Assembly: GCA_023422775.1 (NCBI GenBank)
Contig: JAFAGM010000019.1
Location: 62,001-126,000, forward strand
Reading direction: 5' to 3'
DNA from: Pseudomonadota bacterium
GTDB lineage: Bacteria; Pseudomonadota; Alphaproteobacteria; Rhizobiales; Xanthobacteraceae
Length of the DNA stretch: 64,000 nucleotides
Made by a program: the position numbers and the translations under genes. Under the pieces are notes generated by a model that worked only from the letters and a program-made list of their open reading frames with translations, was not told where the DNA came from and made no database searches. Shown here piece after piece: positions 35,731 through 45,500 of the stretch. Within the stretch, counting starts at the first letter, position 1. Each line of letters opens with the position of its first letter.

Positions 35731-36774
35731 TCAGACCTGCTCCAGGAGGACGTCGAGATTGATGGTGGACTGTTTGCCGACATTCGCGCCGTGCTTGGCC
35801 AGGAAGTCTTCCGCGCAGCGGCGACCCTCAACCTTCAGCATGGTCAGAAAGTCCCATTCCGCGTTGAACTTGGAGGATGCACCGAGCTTGTCCAGGGCCG
35901 TACTGGAAATGAGATGAATCCGCATGCCCGCCCACTGAGCCCCTTCGCCGCTGCCGACGTCCGCAACCTGACGTAACAGCGCAATCATGCGCAATTCCTT
36001 CAGCAGCGTGGCGTTGAAGGAAACCTCGTTCAGGCGATCGAGGATATCGCGCGCCGAACGCGGCGTGCCTTGGCGTTCAACGGGGTTGACCGCAACGAGC
36101 AGCGTATCCTGCGATGCGCACTCGCGCACCAACGGCGTGATGGTCGGATTGCCCGAATAGCCGCCATCCCAATAGGCCTCGCCGTCGATTTCGATGGCCT
36201 GGAACAGCGTCGGCAGGCAGGCTGACGCCAGCAGCACATCCGGCGTGAGTTCGTTGTTTCGGAACACACGGCCGCGCCCGGTGCGGACGTTGGTGGCGGT
36301 CACGAACAGGCGGATTTTGGATTTCGCCGCTCGTTCGAAGTCAACGCAGTCGGCCAATATATCGCGCAAGGGGTTGGCGCCTCGCGGGTTCAGGTCGTAA
36401 GGCGAGAACACGCGCGCGGCCAAATCGAAGGCAAGGAAGAACGGCGAGTTGTCCAGACTCCATCGGCCGAGCAAAACATCCATCGGGCTGCGCCGGATCG
36501 GACTGAACCGGGCCGATTGCGAGACGCGCCGCCAGAACTCTTCGAGTGCCGCCCGCGCGCCCTCGGGCCCGCCCTTTTCATAACCATCGACCAGCACCAC
36601 GGCATTCATCGCGCCGGCGGAGGTGCCGGAGATGCCATCGATACGCAGCCATGGTTCCTCGAGCAGCCGGTCGAGCACACCCCACGTGAAGGCCCCGTGA
36701 GAACCGCCACCCTGGAGGGCGAGATCGACCAGAACGGCCTCGCGGCCCGGTTTCGCCGGAGGAACGGCTACCAT
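35731..36774 (-). CDS. Patatin-like phospholipase family protein
   Basis: Serine lipase-like enzyme with the Ser-Asp dyad. The oxyanion glycine loop is 'LALQGGGSHGAFTWG', the nucleophile elbow 'GISGTSAGAMN' (GTSAG), and the aspartate 'WDGGYSGNP'. 347 residues from ATG 36774 (preceded by GAGGG) is a normal RssA/patatin length, and no signal peptide is seen, so it is probably cytoplasmic. Co-transcription with a GntP-type permease may mean it releases or uses a fatty or hydroxy acid (inference). Confidence 0.87.
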   Translation of the reverse strand: MVAVPPAKPGREAVLVDLALQGGGSHGAFTWGVLDRLLEEPWLRIDGISGTSAGAMNAVVLVDGYEKGGPEGARAALEEFWRRVSQSARFSPIRRSPMDVLLGRWSLDNSPFFLAFDLAARVFSPYDLNPRGANPLRDILADCVDFERAAKSKIRLFVTATNVRTGRGRVFRNNELTPDVLLASACLPTLFQAIEIDGEAYWDGGYSGNPTITPLVRECASQDTLLVAVNPVERQGTPRSARDILDRLNEVSFNATLLKELRMIALLRQVADVGSGEGAQWAGMRIHLISSTALDKLGASSKFNAEWDFLTMLKVEGRRCAEDFLAKHGANVGKQSTINLDVLLEQV

Positions 36775-36960
36775 CACACCCTCGTGAATTGCTGCGGTTG
36801 CTAACAACCTAACGAAACATCTCCCCATCGCTATCGGGTTTTACCCTTAGCGCCAGCCAGCGAGATCACCTGAGTGGATGGCTCAGCCCTCCAATGTACG
36901 ATGTTCGGGTCATTTGACGACAAAGGTTATCCACACACACACGCACACACGGAGGCAAGC

Positions 36961-37209
36961 ATGGGTATCCGACTGGTATTTAGCGCCATCATTATCGGCG
37001 CATTGGCGGCCGTTACGGTGCCTCAGAATCTGTCGATGGCTCAGTCGAGTGCCCCGGGAGCGTCTGCGAAAACCGCGACGCCCAATGTGAATACGACCCC
37101 GCGCAAGCATCGCTATTGGCGTCACCGCGGTGGAAGGCATCCGCACTTCGGCAGCCGGCGGGTCCCTACGCAAACGTCCAAGGCAACCGCAGCCCCGTCG
37201 GCCAAGTGA
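36961..37209 (+). CDS. Small secreted His/Arg-rich protein (hypothetical)
   Basis: 82 residues. A signal peptide ('LVFSAIIIGALAAVTVP', cleavage near 'SMAQ') is followed by a polar linker and a basic cluster 'RKHRYWRHRGGRHPHFGSRR'. The GGAGG ribosome site precedes ATG 36961, directly after a CA dinucleotide run (36930-36950). Histidines could bind metal, and the basic cluster could bind polyanions; neither is shown. No family recognised. Confidence 0.65.
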   Translation: MGIRLVFSAIIIGALAAVTVPQNLSMAQSSAPGASAKTATPNVNTTPRKHRYWRHRGGRHPHFGSRRVPTQTSKATAAPSAK

Positions 37210-37302
37210 GCCGCCGGCACGGCACGCGCCGTGCGACAAATCGATGTCGCGCGAAAATGGCTTCCCGCGGTGCTTCCTCCATCGCGCGGGGCTGCAGGGA
37301 CG

Positions 37303-38658
37303 TCAGCGCTCGCGGAAGGCGCGATTCATCTGGTCGGTGAAGGGTTTGGACAGATACGAGGCGACTGTTCTTTCCTGTGTCGAAATAAACACCTCCGCCG
37401 GCATTCCGGGCACCAGTTTCATTCCACTCGATTGGATGACGGGCTCCTCGCTTGATAGCAGACTGACGTATGCAACGTAGTGCTCCTGCCCACTTATAGG
37501 ATCTCGCGCGGAGGCAGGGGAAACCATGACGACCCGACCCTTCATCTCGGGCGTCGTCGTGCGATTGAAAGCCGTGAGACGTACCCTGGCGGACCGCCCT
37601 TCCTTCACCTGGTCGATGTCGGCAGGCGATATCCTGATCTCGAACTTGAGTTCCACGTTTTGAGGGACGATCGTGGCAATCTTTGCCGCGGGCGTAATGA
37701 CGCCACCAACCGTATGCACAAACAGTTCGTTCACGTAACCCGAGACGGGTGACCGAATTTCAGTTCGGGACAGGCGATCCTCGATCGCCAGCTTGCGTTC
37801 GCTCAGTTCGGAAATGCGGGCGTCCACGGTGCGCAGCTCGCGCTGCGCCTCGGTGCTGGCATTCTGGTCGACGGCGATGATCTGCACTCTTATCTCGCTG
37901 GCGCGAACTTTAGCGCGCGCGATGCTGGCCGAGATCTCGCCTCGCTCTCCCAGTATGCGCGCCCAATCACGATGCGCCGAATAGACCCGCGTGTACTCGA
38001 CGATCTTCTTCTCGAACAGATGATCCAGCTTGTCGCGCTCGGCACCAACGAGCTTTATCTCCTCCTCCTTGGCCGCGAGCCGCGCCTGCATGCCCCTGAT
38101 CTCCTCCTGGGTCTGACTGATGCTCAGCTCGAGTTGCTCCTTCTGGCTGTCCCTGCCCAGCTTGTTGCCCGCAAACAGGCGGCTTTCTCCGTGAATCACG
38201 ATGTCCGCAGCGCTCGAGATCCGTCCGAGATCGGTCGGGAATTCGATTGAGCGAAGATTGTCGCGTTCTGCCATCAGCCGCGCCTGGCGGCCCATGGCCT
38301 CGCCCAATTGCGAGCGGACAATAAGTAACTCCGCCCTGATCTGGACGTCGTCCAGCGTCGCCAGAACCTGGCCCTCCCTGACGAGGTCGCCCTGCCGAAT
38401 CGCGAGCGTCTTCACGATGCCCCCGTCCCGGTGCTGGACCTCCTTCAGGTTCTGGTCCACTTTCACCGTACCGGCGGCGACGACAGCTCCTTCCAGCCTC
38501 GCGATTGCGGCCCACCCGCCGCAACCGAGCACCAGCAGGACCACGAGCGCCAGACCACCCAGCACCCTTGGCCACAGCCGAAAGGACCGGTCGGCGGCGT
38601 TGGCAACGGCAACTCGCGATGTTTCCGGGACGAATTTTTTGGGATCGTAATGTTTCAT
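37303..38658 (-). CDS. Type I secretion periplasmic adaptor (HlyD/PrtE family)
   Basis: Membrane fusion protein of the RTX exporter: one N-terminal helix ('VLGGLALVVLLVLGCGGW'), first lipoyl half 'AAGTVKVDQNLKEVQHRDGG', long coiled coil of about 200 residues, second lipoyl half ('GYVNELFVHTVGGVI'), and beta-barrel domain with 'GRSARVRLTAFNR'. The 451 aa length is standard for HlyD/PrtE. It follows the second RTX gene after 20 nt and is the last gene of the minus-strand secretion operon. It should bridge the PrtD-like ABC protein to an outer-membrane TolC-type channel not encoded in this window. Confidence 0.92.
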   Translation of the reverse strand: MKHYDPKKFVPETSRVAVANAADRSFRLWPRVLGGLALVVLLVLGCGGWAAIARLEGAVVAAGTVKVDQNLKEVQHRDGGIVKTLAIRQGDLVREGQVLATLDDVQIRAELLIVRSQLGEAMGRQARLMAERDNLRSIEFPTDLGRISSAADIVIHGESRLFAGNKLGRDSQKEQLELSISQTQEEIRGMQARLAAKEEEIKLVGAERDKLDHLFEKKIVEYTRVYSAHRDWARILGERGEISASIARAKVRASEIRVQIIAVDQNASTEAQRELRTVDARISELSERKLAIEDRLSRTEIRSPVSGYVNELFVHTVGGVITPAAKIATIVPQNVELKFEIRISPADIDQVKEGRSARVRLTAFNRTTTPEMKGRVVMVSPASARDPISGQEHYVAYVSLLSSEEPVIQSSGMKLVPGMPAEVFISTQERTVASYLSKPFTDQMNRAFRER

Positions 38659-38678
38659 GGCCTGGTTCCTCGGCTGCC

Positions 38679-40679
38679 TTAGCCGACGGCAACGGTGAAT
38701 TGAAGGTTATGATGTCCGACAAGTTCGATGGTGAAGAACTCATCGGTGTCAGGGCGGTCGTGCACTTCCACCAGCGTCATCTGGTTGCTGTCCAGTTCCT
38801 CGAACCGGAAGCGCACAGGCCGATGGTCGCCATTTGCCGACAGGTAGATGTCGTCAAACATGTCAGAGATTGTCCCTTCGACGCCATCTTCCTTGAGGTA
38901 GCTGATCTCGTAGGTCGCGGCCACGATCCGGTCGCCCACCGTGAAGTCGGTGATCTTGCGAACCGTCATCGCCTGTTGATCCTCGGACCTGTGAAACTCG
39001 AACGTATCGTTGCCTTCACCTCCCGTCATCGAAACCGAAGTGGATCCGGCCACGATATGGTCATCGCCGGATCCGGCAATCACTTCCTCGAAGGCAGCGA
39101 TCAGATCGTGACCGATATCAACGCCGTTGGCCTTGCCACGTCCGACGTCGACCGTGACGCTGAGGGTTGCGGTCGAGTAATCCAGCACATCGTGCCCGGA
39201 GCCCCCGTCGTAGGTATCATCGGCCGCGTCGATCGCAGCCACGACGCGGTCGTCACCGGCATCGCCCATGACCGTGTCGGAGCCCGTTCCATCGGACAGT
39301 ACGTCGTTGCCGTCGCCCCCCAGCAGGAAGTCGTTGCCGTCGCCCGCATTGACTACGTCATTGCCCGTTCCTCCAGCGAGGTAATCATGGCCGCCGTCGC
39401 CATCCAGCGTGTCATTCCCCGCGTCTCCGTGAAGGATATCGTTGCCCTCGCCGGCCATCAGAATATCCGCTCCCGAGCCACCCGAGATGAAATCGTTGCC
39501 CTCCTGGCCGATAATAGTATCGTCACCGTCCTCTCCGTGAAGCTGGTCGTTGCCAGCTCCGCCGAAGACGATGTCGTTGCCAGATCCGCCGAAGACGACG
39601 TCGTTACCCGCTCCCGCGTAGACGATATCGTCGCCGGATCCGGCGATGATGTGGTCGTCGCCCTCTCCTCCAATAATGACGTCGCTGCCGCCGCGACCAT
39701 CGATGTTGTCGTCACCGGAGCGACCGTCGATGGTCTCGCCGCAGTTCGTGCCGAGAAGATTATCATCACCAATCGTCCCAATGATCGGTGGCGCTTCGAC
39801 CACGCTAAAATAGGCCGTCTGCTGTACGAATGCCGAGCCGTCGGAGATCGTATAGGTCAGGTTGACGTTGCCCAGCATGCCGCTGTCGCGCACGAACATC
39901 CAACCACCGTCTTCGGTTGGTGTGAGTGTCCCGGAACTCGACGAGAGGTTCGATATTGTTAGCCGATCGCCATCCGGATCGGTGGTCCCGGCCAACAAGG
40001 CCAGCACGGAAATCATCAATGCCTGGCAGCCGACCATGTCCTGCAGGTGCACCGGTCCACTGGACCGCGGCGCCCGGTTGCGAACGGGATCCGGCGATGT
40101 GACGACGGGTGGATTCGGGTTGCGAGGGAATGGTGGCCTGTCGTGGCCGCTGCCACCACCGCCGCCGCCGCCTCCTCCCCCGCCCCCCTTCCCGCCTTCG
40201 CCCAATCCTGATGCGGCAGATGAATGATTATCGTTGCTGGTCCGGATAGTATCCCCGATCGGGACGGTCGCGACACGAAGCGAGAACGGAGGCGCTGGTT
40301 GAACCGCGGGAGAGCCGTACGTTGGGTTGTCGTCATTGTCGTATGCGATCCGGATCGGGAACACCTTGTCAGACGATCCGGCATTACGTTCTTCTGATTC
40401 TGCCTCTTCTTGAGCTTCCTCTGCCGCAGCGGTGATCGCGTCGTCCAATGGCTGGTCGCTTTGATCTCCGTCATCACGCTTGCCGGCCTGTTGCGATTCG
40501 CGAGCTTCGAGCTTGACGGGCAGAAAGCTCTTCAGATATGCGGCACATCCAGTCAGAAACAGCAGAAAGGCAAGAGGTACGATCCTCCTCTTCTGCTGTT
40601 CAGGCTCGACATAATCCTCGCGCGTCGGTTGCGACTGCTGCGATCGCGGTGCGGCCTGGAGTCCTTTGGTTATGATCAT
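38679..40679 (-). CDS. RTX calcium-binding protein, second type I secretion substrate
   Basis: 666 residues. The N-terminus is unusual for a type I substrate: a charged stretch, then a hydrophobic segment 'IVPLAFLLFLTGCAAYL' (lipobox-like LTGC). An acidic region and a run of about 12 glycines near residue 170 follow. Residues ~220-290 look like a cadherin/VCBS-type domain ('LLAGTTDPDGDRLTISNL'). A block of GGxGxDxUx nonapeptides (~305-470) binds Ca2+, with a second small block later. The C-terminus ends 'FFTIELVGHHNL' plus seven residues, like the peroxidase. ATG 40679 overlaps the ABC gene stop by 4 nt. Function unknown; perhaps a cell-surface Ca2+-binding protein. Confidence 0.88.
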   Translation of the reverse strand: MIITKGLQAAPRSQQSQPTREDYVEPEQQKRRIVPLAFLLFLTGCAAYLKSFLPVKLEARESQQAGKRDDGDQSDQPLDDAITAAAEEAQEEAESEERNAGSSDKVFPIRIAYDNDDNPTYGSPAVQPAPPFSLRVATVPIGDTIRTSNDNHSSAASGLGEGGKGGGGGGGGGGGGSGHDRPPFPRNPNPPVVTSPDPVRNRAPRSSGPVHLQDMVGCQALMISVLALLAGTTDPDGDRLTISNLSSSSGTLTPTEDGGWMFVRDSGMLGNVNLTYTISDGSAFVQQTAYFSVVEAPPIIGTIGDDNLLGTNCGETIDGRSGDDNIDGRGGSDVIIGGEGDDHIIAGSGDDIVYAGAGNDVVFGGSGNDIVFGGAGNDQLHGEDGDDTIIGQEGNDFISGGSGADILMAGEGNDILHGDAGNDTLDGDGGHDYLAGGTGNDVVNAGDGNDFLLGGDGNDVLSDGTGSDTVMGDAGDDRVVAAIDAADDTYDGGSGHDVLDYSTATLSVTVDVGRGKANGVDIGHDLIAAFEEVIAGSGDDHIVAGSTSVSMTGGEGNDTFEFHRSEDQQAMTVRKITDFTVGDRIVAATYEISYLKEDGVEGTISDMFDDIYLSANGDHRPVRFRFEELDSNQMTLVEVHDRPDTDEFFTIELVGHHNLQFTVAVG

Positions 40680-42427
40680 GCTGGCCTCCGTACTTGCGTT
40701 TGGAGTTGGTCTGGCATGGTCCGCGCTGCCGGCTGTGGTCCAGGCGTCATGATGTCCTGCTTCTTGCCGAAAGAGACCATGCGGCCATTCTGTACAATCG
40801 CAACGAAATCGACGGCGACGAGTGCACTGGGGCGGTGCGCGATCACAATGGCGATGCCACCCCGCGCTCTGATCCCCTCGATCGCCCGGGTCAGAGCTTC
40901 CTCTCCCTCGCCATCAAGATTCGAATTGGGTTCGTCCATGACGACGACGAATGGATTGCCGTAAAGCGCACGCGCCAGTGCCACGCGTTGCCGCTGCCCC
41001 GCCGACAAGGCCGTTCCCTGCGGGCCGAGCTGGGTCCGGTAACCCTCGGGCATTTTCAGGATCATGTCGTGCACGCCCGCCGCTTTGGCCGCTTTCACAA
41101 TCCTCAAGGAATCCGGCTGAGGTTCGAATCGGCAGATGTTGTCTTCGATCGTCGCGTCCATCAGGCTGACTTCCTGAGGAAGATAGCCAATGTGCTGTCC
41201 AATCTCCTCCTCGCGCCATTGAGTCAGATCGGCACCATCGAGCCGGACGCTGCCGCGCAGCACCGGCCAGATACCGGTAAGCGCGCGAACCATCGTGGTC
41301 TTCCCGCCGGCGCTGGGTCCAATGATGCCCAGCGCCTGGCCGGCCTCAAGCTCGAAGGCGACATCGCTCAAGATGATCTGCCCGGAACCGGGCACTGCGA
41401 CCGTGATCTTCTCAACGGTGAGACGCTGATTCGGCGCAGGCAACTTCATGGGCTCGTCAGCAGCTGCCAGCGCTACGACCGTATCGCGAAGCCGCTGGTA
41501 AGCCATCCGGGCGGCGACGAAAGGCTTCCAGTTTCCGATCGCCTGGTCCACCGGCGCCAAGGCCCGCGCGGATGCCACCGAGCATGCGATGATGGCCCCA
41601 GCGGTGAGTTCGCCCTTGATTGTAAGATAGGCACCGAGGCCGAGTACCGCCGACTGCAGCAACATGCGAAGCACCCGCGACACCGCGGCAAACGTCCCTG
41701 TGATGTCGTTCGCCCTGGTCTGAAGCTCCAGATGTTCACGGTTGGCTTCGTTGAAGCGCTTCACGGCGCGGCCCGCAAAACCCATGGCCTTGAGGACCTC
41801 CGCGCTGCGCGCGTTGGTGTCGGCAATGGTGTTGCGCGCCATCGCCGCCTTACGGGTGGAAACGCTGAGACGCTTCGTCATGATTTCGCTGACGACGGTG
41901 AGAACCGTGAGCACGAATGCGCCGGCGAATGTCAGCGCCCCCAGGGCCGGATGCAGAAAGTAGATAAACGCCAGATAGATTGGCATCCATGGCAGGTCGA
42001 ACAGCGCCGCCGGCCCCTGGCTACCGAGAAAGCCGCGAACCGTATCGACGTCCCGTCCCCGTTCGAGGGCTTCCGAAGTCGAGAAACCGAAACGCGGCAT
42101 GTCGATCGCTACTCGATGCGCCAGCGGCGCCACCTTTTGATCAAGCCGGGCGCCTACCCGAACCAGCACCTGGGTGCGAATGACGTCGAAGCAACCCTGG
42201 AAGAGATATAGGCCGATGACCAGGCTCGAAAGAACGAGAAGCGTCGGAATGCTGCCGCTCGTCAGCGCCCGGTCGTAGATCTGCATCATGTACAATGATC
42301 CGGTCAATGCCAGCACGTTGATCACCCCGGAAATCAGGCACAGGAAGAACACAATGCCGCGAAATCCGCGCGTCAGATCGGCAAGGTTACGACGCTTCGC
42401 GGGAGTTAGTTCTTTTGGATTGACCAT
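40676..42427 (-). CDS. Type I secretion ABC transporter, permease-ATPase (PrtD family)
   Basis: Inner-membrane exporter driving RTX secretion. Six helices occupy residues ~20-310 ('GIVFFLCLISGVINVLALTG' first). The ATPase domain follows with Walker A 'GPSAGGKTT', signature 'LSAGQRQRVALARAL', and Walker B 'FVVVMDEPNSNLD'. No C39 peptidase-like domain is present, so substrates are recognised by an uncleaved C-terminal signal as in PrtD/AprD systems. ATG 42427 gives 583 aa, typical. It lies between its two likely substrates: the peroxidase 103 nt upstream and the RTX protein overlapping downstream. Confidence 0.93.
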   Translation of the reverse strand: MVNPKELTPAKRRNLADLTRGFRGIVFFLCLISGVINVLALTGSLYMMQIYDRALTSGSIPTLLVLSSLVIGLYLFQGCFDVIRTQVLVRVGARLDQKVAPLAHRVAIDMPRFGFSTSEALERGRDVDTVRGFLGSQGPAALFDLPWMPIYLAFIYFLHPALGALTFAGAFVLTVLTVVSEIMTKRLSVSTRKAAMARNTIADTNARSAEVLKAMGFAGRAVKRFNEANREHLELQTRANDITGTFAAVSRVLRMLLQSAVLGLGAYLTIKGELTAGAIIACSVASARALAPVDQAIGNWKPFVAARMAYQRLRDTVVALAAADEPMKLPAPNQRLTVEKITVAVPGSGQIILSDVAFELEAGQALGIIGPSAGGKTTMVRALTGIWPVLRGSVRLDGADLTQWREEEIGQHIGYLPQEVSLMDATIEDNICRFEPQPDSLRIVKAAKAAGVHDMILKMPEGYRTQLGPQGTALSAGQRQRVALARALYGNPFVVVMDEPNSNLDGEGEEALTRAIEGIRARGGIAIVIAHRPSALVAVDFVAIVQNGRMVSFGKKQDIMTPGPQPAARTMPDQLQTQVRRPA

Positions 42428-42484
42428 GTGATGCCGCCAAGGCTGGAAAAAGCTGAAAAAGATGACGTCCTGAAAATGCGGCTG

Positions 42485-42517
42485 GACGGGAGGCAGACCA
42501 GTCATCTGCCTCCCGTC
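42485..42517 (-). terminator. Strong hairpin after the peroxidase gene, inside the secretion operon
   Basis: Two perfect 13-bp arms, GACGGGAGGCAGA (42485-42497) and its complement (42505-42517), enclose a 7-nt loop. It begins 14 nt after the peroxidase stop in the direction of transcription and 58 nt before the ABC transporter ATG. No T-run follows immediately, so it may be a partial terminator or an mRNA-stabilising hairpin that raises substrate over exporter. Confidence 0.7.
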
Positions 42518-42530
42518 ATGTTGTGGTGCT

Positions 42531-45500
42531 TCAGAGACCGAGATTCGCGCTGGTCAGATTATGATGACCTGCGATCTCGATCGTGAAGTCGGCATCGCCG
42601 TTACCGTCGATGTTGCCCTGGAGAACCGTAACGTCGCCGTCGGCGCGGGTCTCAAGCGTCACTCCGAGCTGCCCTGCCGCCGTGGGTGCACCGCTGACAA
42701 GCGTGAAGCTCTGGTCGCCGGCCGTGCCGATATTGGCATCGATAGCAGTCAGGTCGATCCGGTCGCCGGGTTCGAAGGTGACGATAGTATCGCCGTTGGC
42801 GGCCACGGTTGACGTGAACTTGAAGGTGTCACTACCGGCACCGCCGTTGATCACGTTGACTGCATTGCTGGCGGTGATGGTGTCGTTGCCGGATCCGGTA
42901 TTGACGTTCTCAATTCCCCAGATCGTGTCGTTACCCGTCTGGGAGCTCGACGCCGTTCCGTTGGACAACGCACCCGATCCGAGGTTGACGGTGACGTTCG
43001 CGGTCGCCGCCGACATATCGAGAGTATCAATGCCGGTGCCGCCACCGCCTTCGTCGCCGAAGTAGACGTCGTTGCCGTCGCCGATTTCCGCTACGAACAG
43101 GTCGTCCCCGGCGCCGCCGAACACCGCATCGTCACCCGCCCCGGCGGTGATCATGTCGTTGCCCTGATCGCCGAAGATGCGATCCGCTCCGGCATCGCCG
43201 TAGACGATGTCGTTGTCCGCGCCGGCAAGCACCTGGTCGTCGCCTGCGCCGGCGAAGATCACGTCCCGGCCTGCTCCGCCACTGACGAAATCGCCGCCTT
43301 CCCCGGCCGAGATCACATCGGCCCCGGCATCGCCCATGGCAACGTCATCTCCGGCAAAGGCGATGATGTTGTCGTCACCGGCCGTCCCCATCAGCACATC
43401 CGCCTGAGGCGTTCCGATCTTCGGCGCGCCCGCCGCCGGCGGCGTGGTTTCCTCATCCACCGCACCACCGATCTGCGGGCCATCACCACTCGCGACGTAC
43501 GAGATGCTGTGGTTCCCGTTCGTCAGGGTGGTCACACCGTTGGTAACGGTCTGGACGTAGTCATCGATCGTCTCGCCATCCGGCAGTTCGATGACATCCT
43601 GCGGCCGCATCGCGCCGACGATGGTATCGTTGCCGCCGTTGGAGCGGAAGACGATGCGATGGGCAGAGTCGAGCGACGAGATGTCGATCGTATCATCGCC
43701 GGCGTTGCCGTCGATGGTGATGGTGCTGAAGTTGAGGCTGGTAACGGTGAAGTCGCCGATCACCTGGATGGTGTCGCCGTTGCTCGTCCCTCCATCCGGC
43801 TGCGTCGGATTGTTACCGGTATTGCTGGTGGTGTTGAGCGTGTTGACGGTGATCTCTTCGATATTGTCGAGTTCGGCGATGATCGTCGTGGTCAGGCCAA
43901 CCGTTCGGGTGATCACGATCTCCGTGTCAACCCCGGAAACCGCTATACCTGCGGCGAGCGCCGCCGCCCTGGCATAGATGCGGAACGTCTCTGTCTCGGT
44001 CGCCCGTCCATTCACAGTGAAGGTATCGGCGCCCCCCGCCTCGCCATTGACCATGTCGAAGCCGTCGGTGTCGCCGGCCCCGTTGGCATTCCAGGTGATC
44101 GTGTCGTTGCCGGTGCCAGCGAGGATCACGTCGTTGCCGAGGCCGCCATTGATGGTGTCGCCGCTGTCGCCGGCACTGATGTGGTCATTACCACCGCCAC
44201 CGGTGATCGTGTTGGCCCCCCCGTTGCCGATGATGATCTCGCTAGAACCGGTGCCGGCGATACCCGTGGTCGTGACACGGTTGACGGTGACGGTCGCTGG
44301 ATCGGTGGCCGTCCCGTCGCTGCCAGTGTAAGTGAACGTGCCACCCGACGTGGCATTGTCAGTGAGGGTGATGACGCCGGCTCCCAGCGTGGGACCTGAC
44401 GCGAGACCGGAGGCGCCGCCAACTACGGCGATGGTGACGGCCTGTCCCTCGGGATCCGTGTCGTTGGCGAGCAGGGCCGCCTGCGAGATCGAGATTGTGG
44501 CGCCCGCCGCCACGTTCGTGATCACGGTGTCGTTGTTGGCAGAGGGCGCATCGTTCTGCGCCACTACCGTAATCGTCGTTGTGGCGACCGCGCTGTCGAG
44601 AAGGCCATCATTGACGGTGACCTGCAGGATGCGTGCCGCAGGGTCCGGATTCTGCGAGGTGTTGTTGTAGCGCACCTGGTTTATAGCCGTCTGGTAACTC
44701 GCCGGCGATGCGTTGCCGGTGAGAGTCAGGGTGATCTGGCCGGCAACGCTGACGTCAACCGCGGAGGTAATACCGCCTGGCAAGGTACCTGCCACGGAGA
44801 GGACATCACCCGCGCTGGCATTGGTAAGCACGACACGAGCCGAATTGATGGTCGGTCCGTCATCGGTGATCACCGTGCCGAGGGCAATTGCAATGGGCCC
44901 CGCATCTTCGGTGAAAGTGGTCTCGTAGTTATTCCCGGGCCCGCCCGGAACCGGCGTAATCGTGTCGATTTCGGTCTGGATGTTGACGTTGTCTATGAAG
45001 AAGTTCTCGCCTGCTTCATAGGTGCCCTGTGCGCGGAAGCGGATTTGCGTATTCGCCCCGATCAGCGCGGTGGGCAGTTGGATGGAGAAGTCGTCGGTCA
45101 CATCGCCGCCGAGCGTTGTCAGTGCGGTCCATGCTCCGGTCGTGCTGTTGCGTGCTTCGAGCACCACGTTCTCGCCGCCGTCGAGATCGTCGGCCTGGTA
45201 GTCAAAGGACAGAGTGGCTCTGGTGACACCCGCAAGGTTGACGGCACGGGCAATGATTTCATTGCCATCAGTTCCCTGGATGAATTGCAGTCTGCCGCCA
45301 GCGACGCTCACGTCTCCGCCGGTAGCACCGCCGGTATCGTTGGTTTCGGTCCAGTTCCCGTTCCAGTTCGAAGCGCCATTATTGTTGGTATAGGCGTTGG
45401 CGCCGAACTGGTCGCGGTAGGCCTGCGCCACCGTTGCGGTGGTTGTGGTGGTGCTGGGACCGTGCAGGTCCAGCGTCGGCACCTGCAGCAGGATATCCTG

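Noticed and set aside
36930..36951. CA dinucleotide run
   Set aside because: It is a short microsatellite just before a ribosome site; there is too little to claim phase variation of the downstream gene.
40694..42211. A 505-codon plus-strand open frame opposite the ABC exporter gene
   Set aside because: It is antisense to a gene with complete ABC motifs and has no family signature of its own.
43060..43420. Tandem DNA repeats within the peroxidase gene
   Set aside because: They reflect RTX nonapeptide coding (about 27-nt period) and not a separate DNA element or CRISPR.
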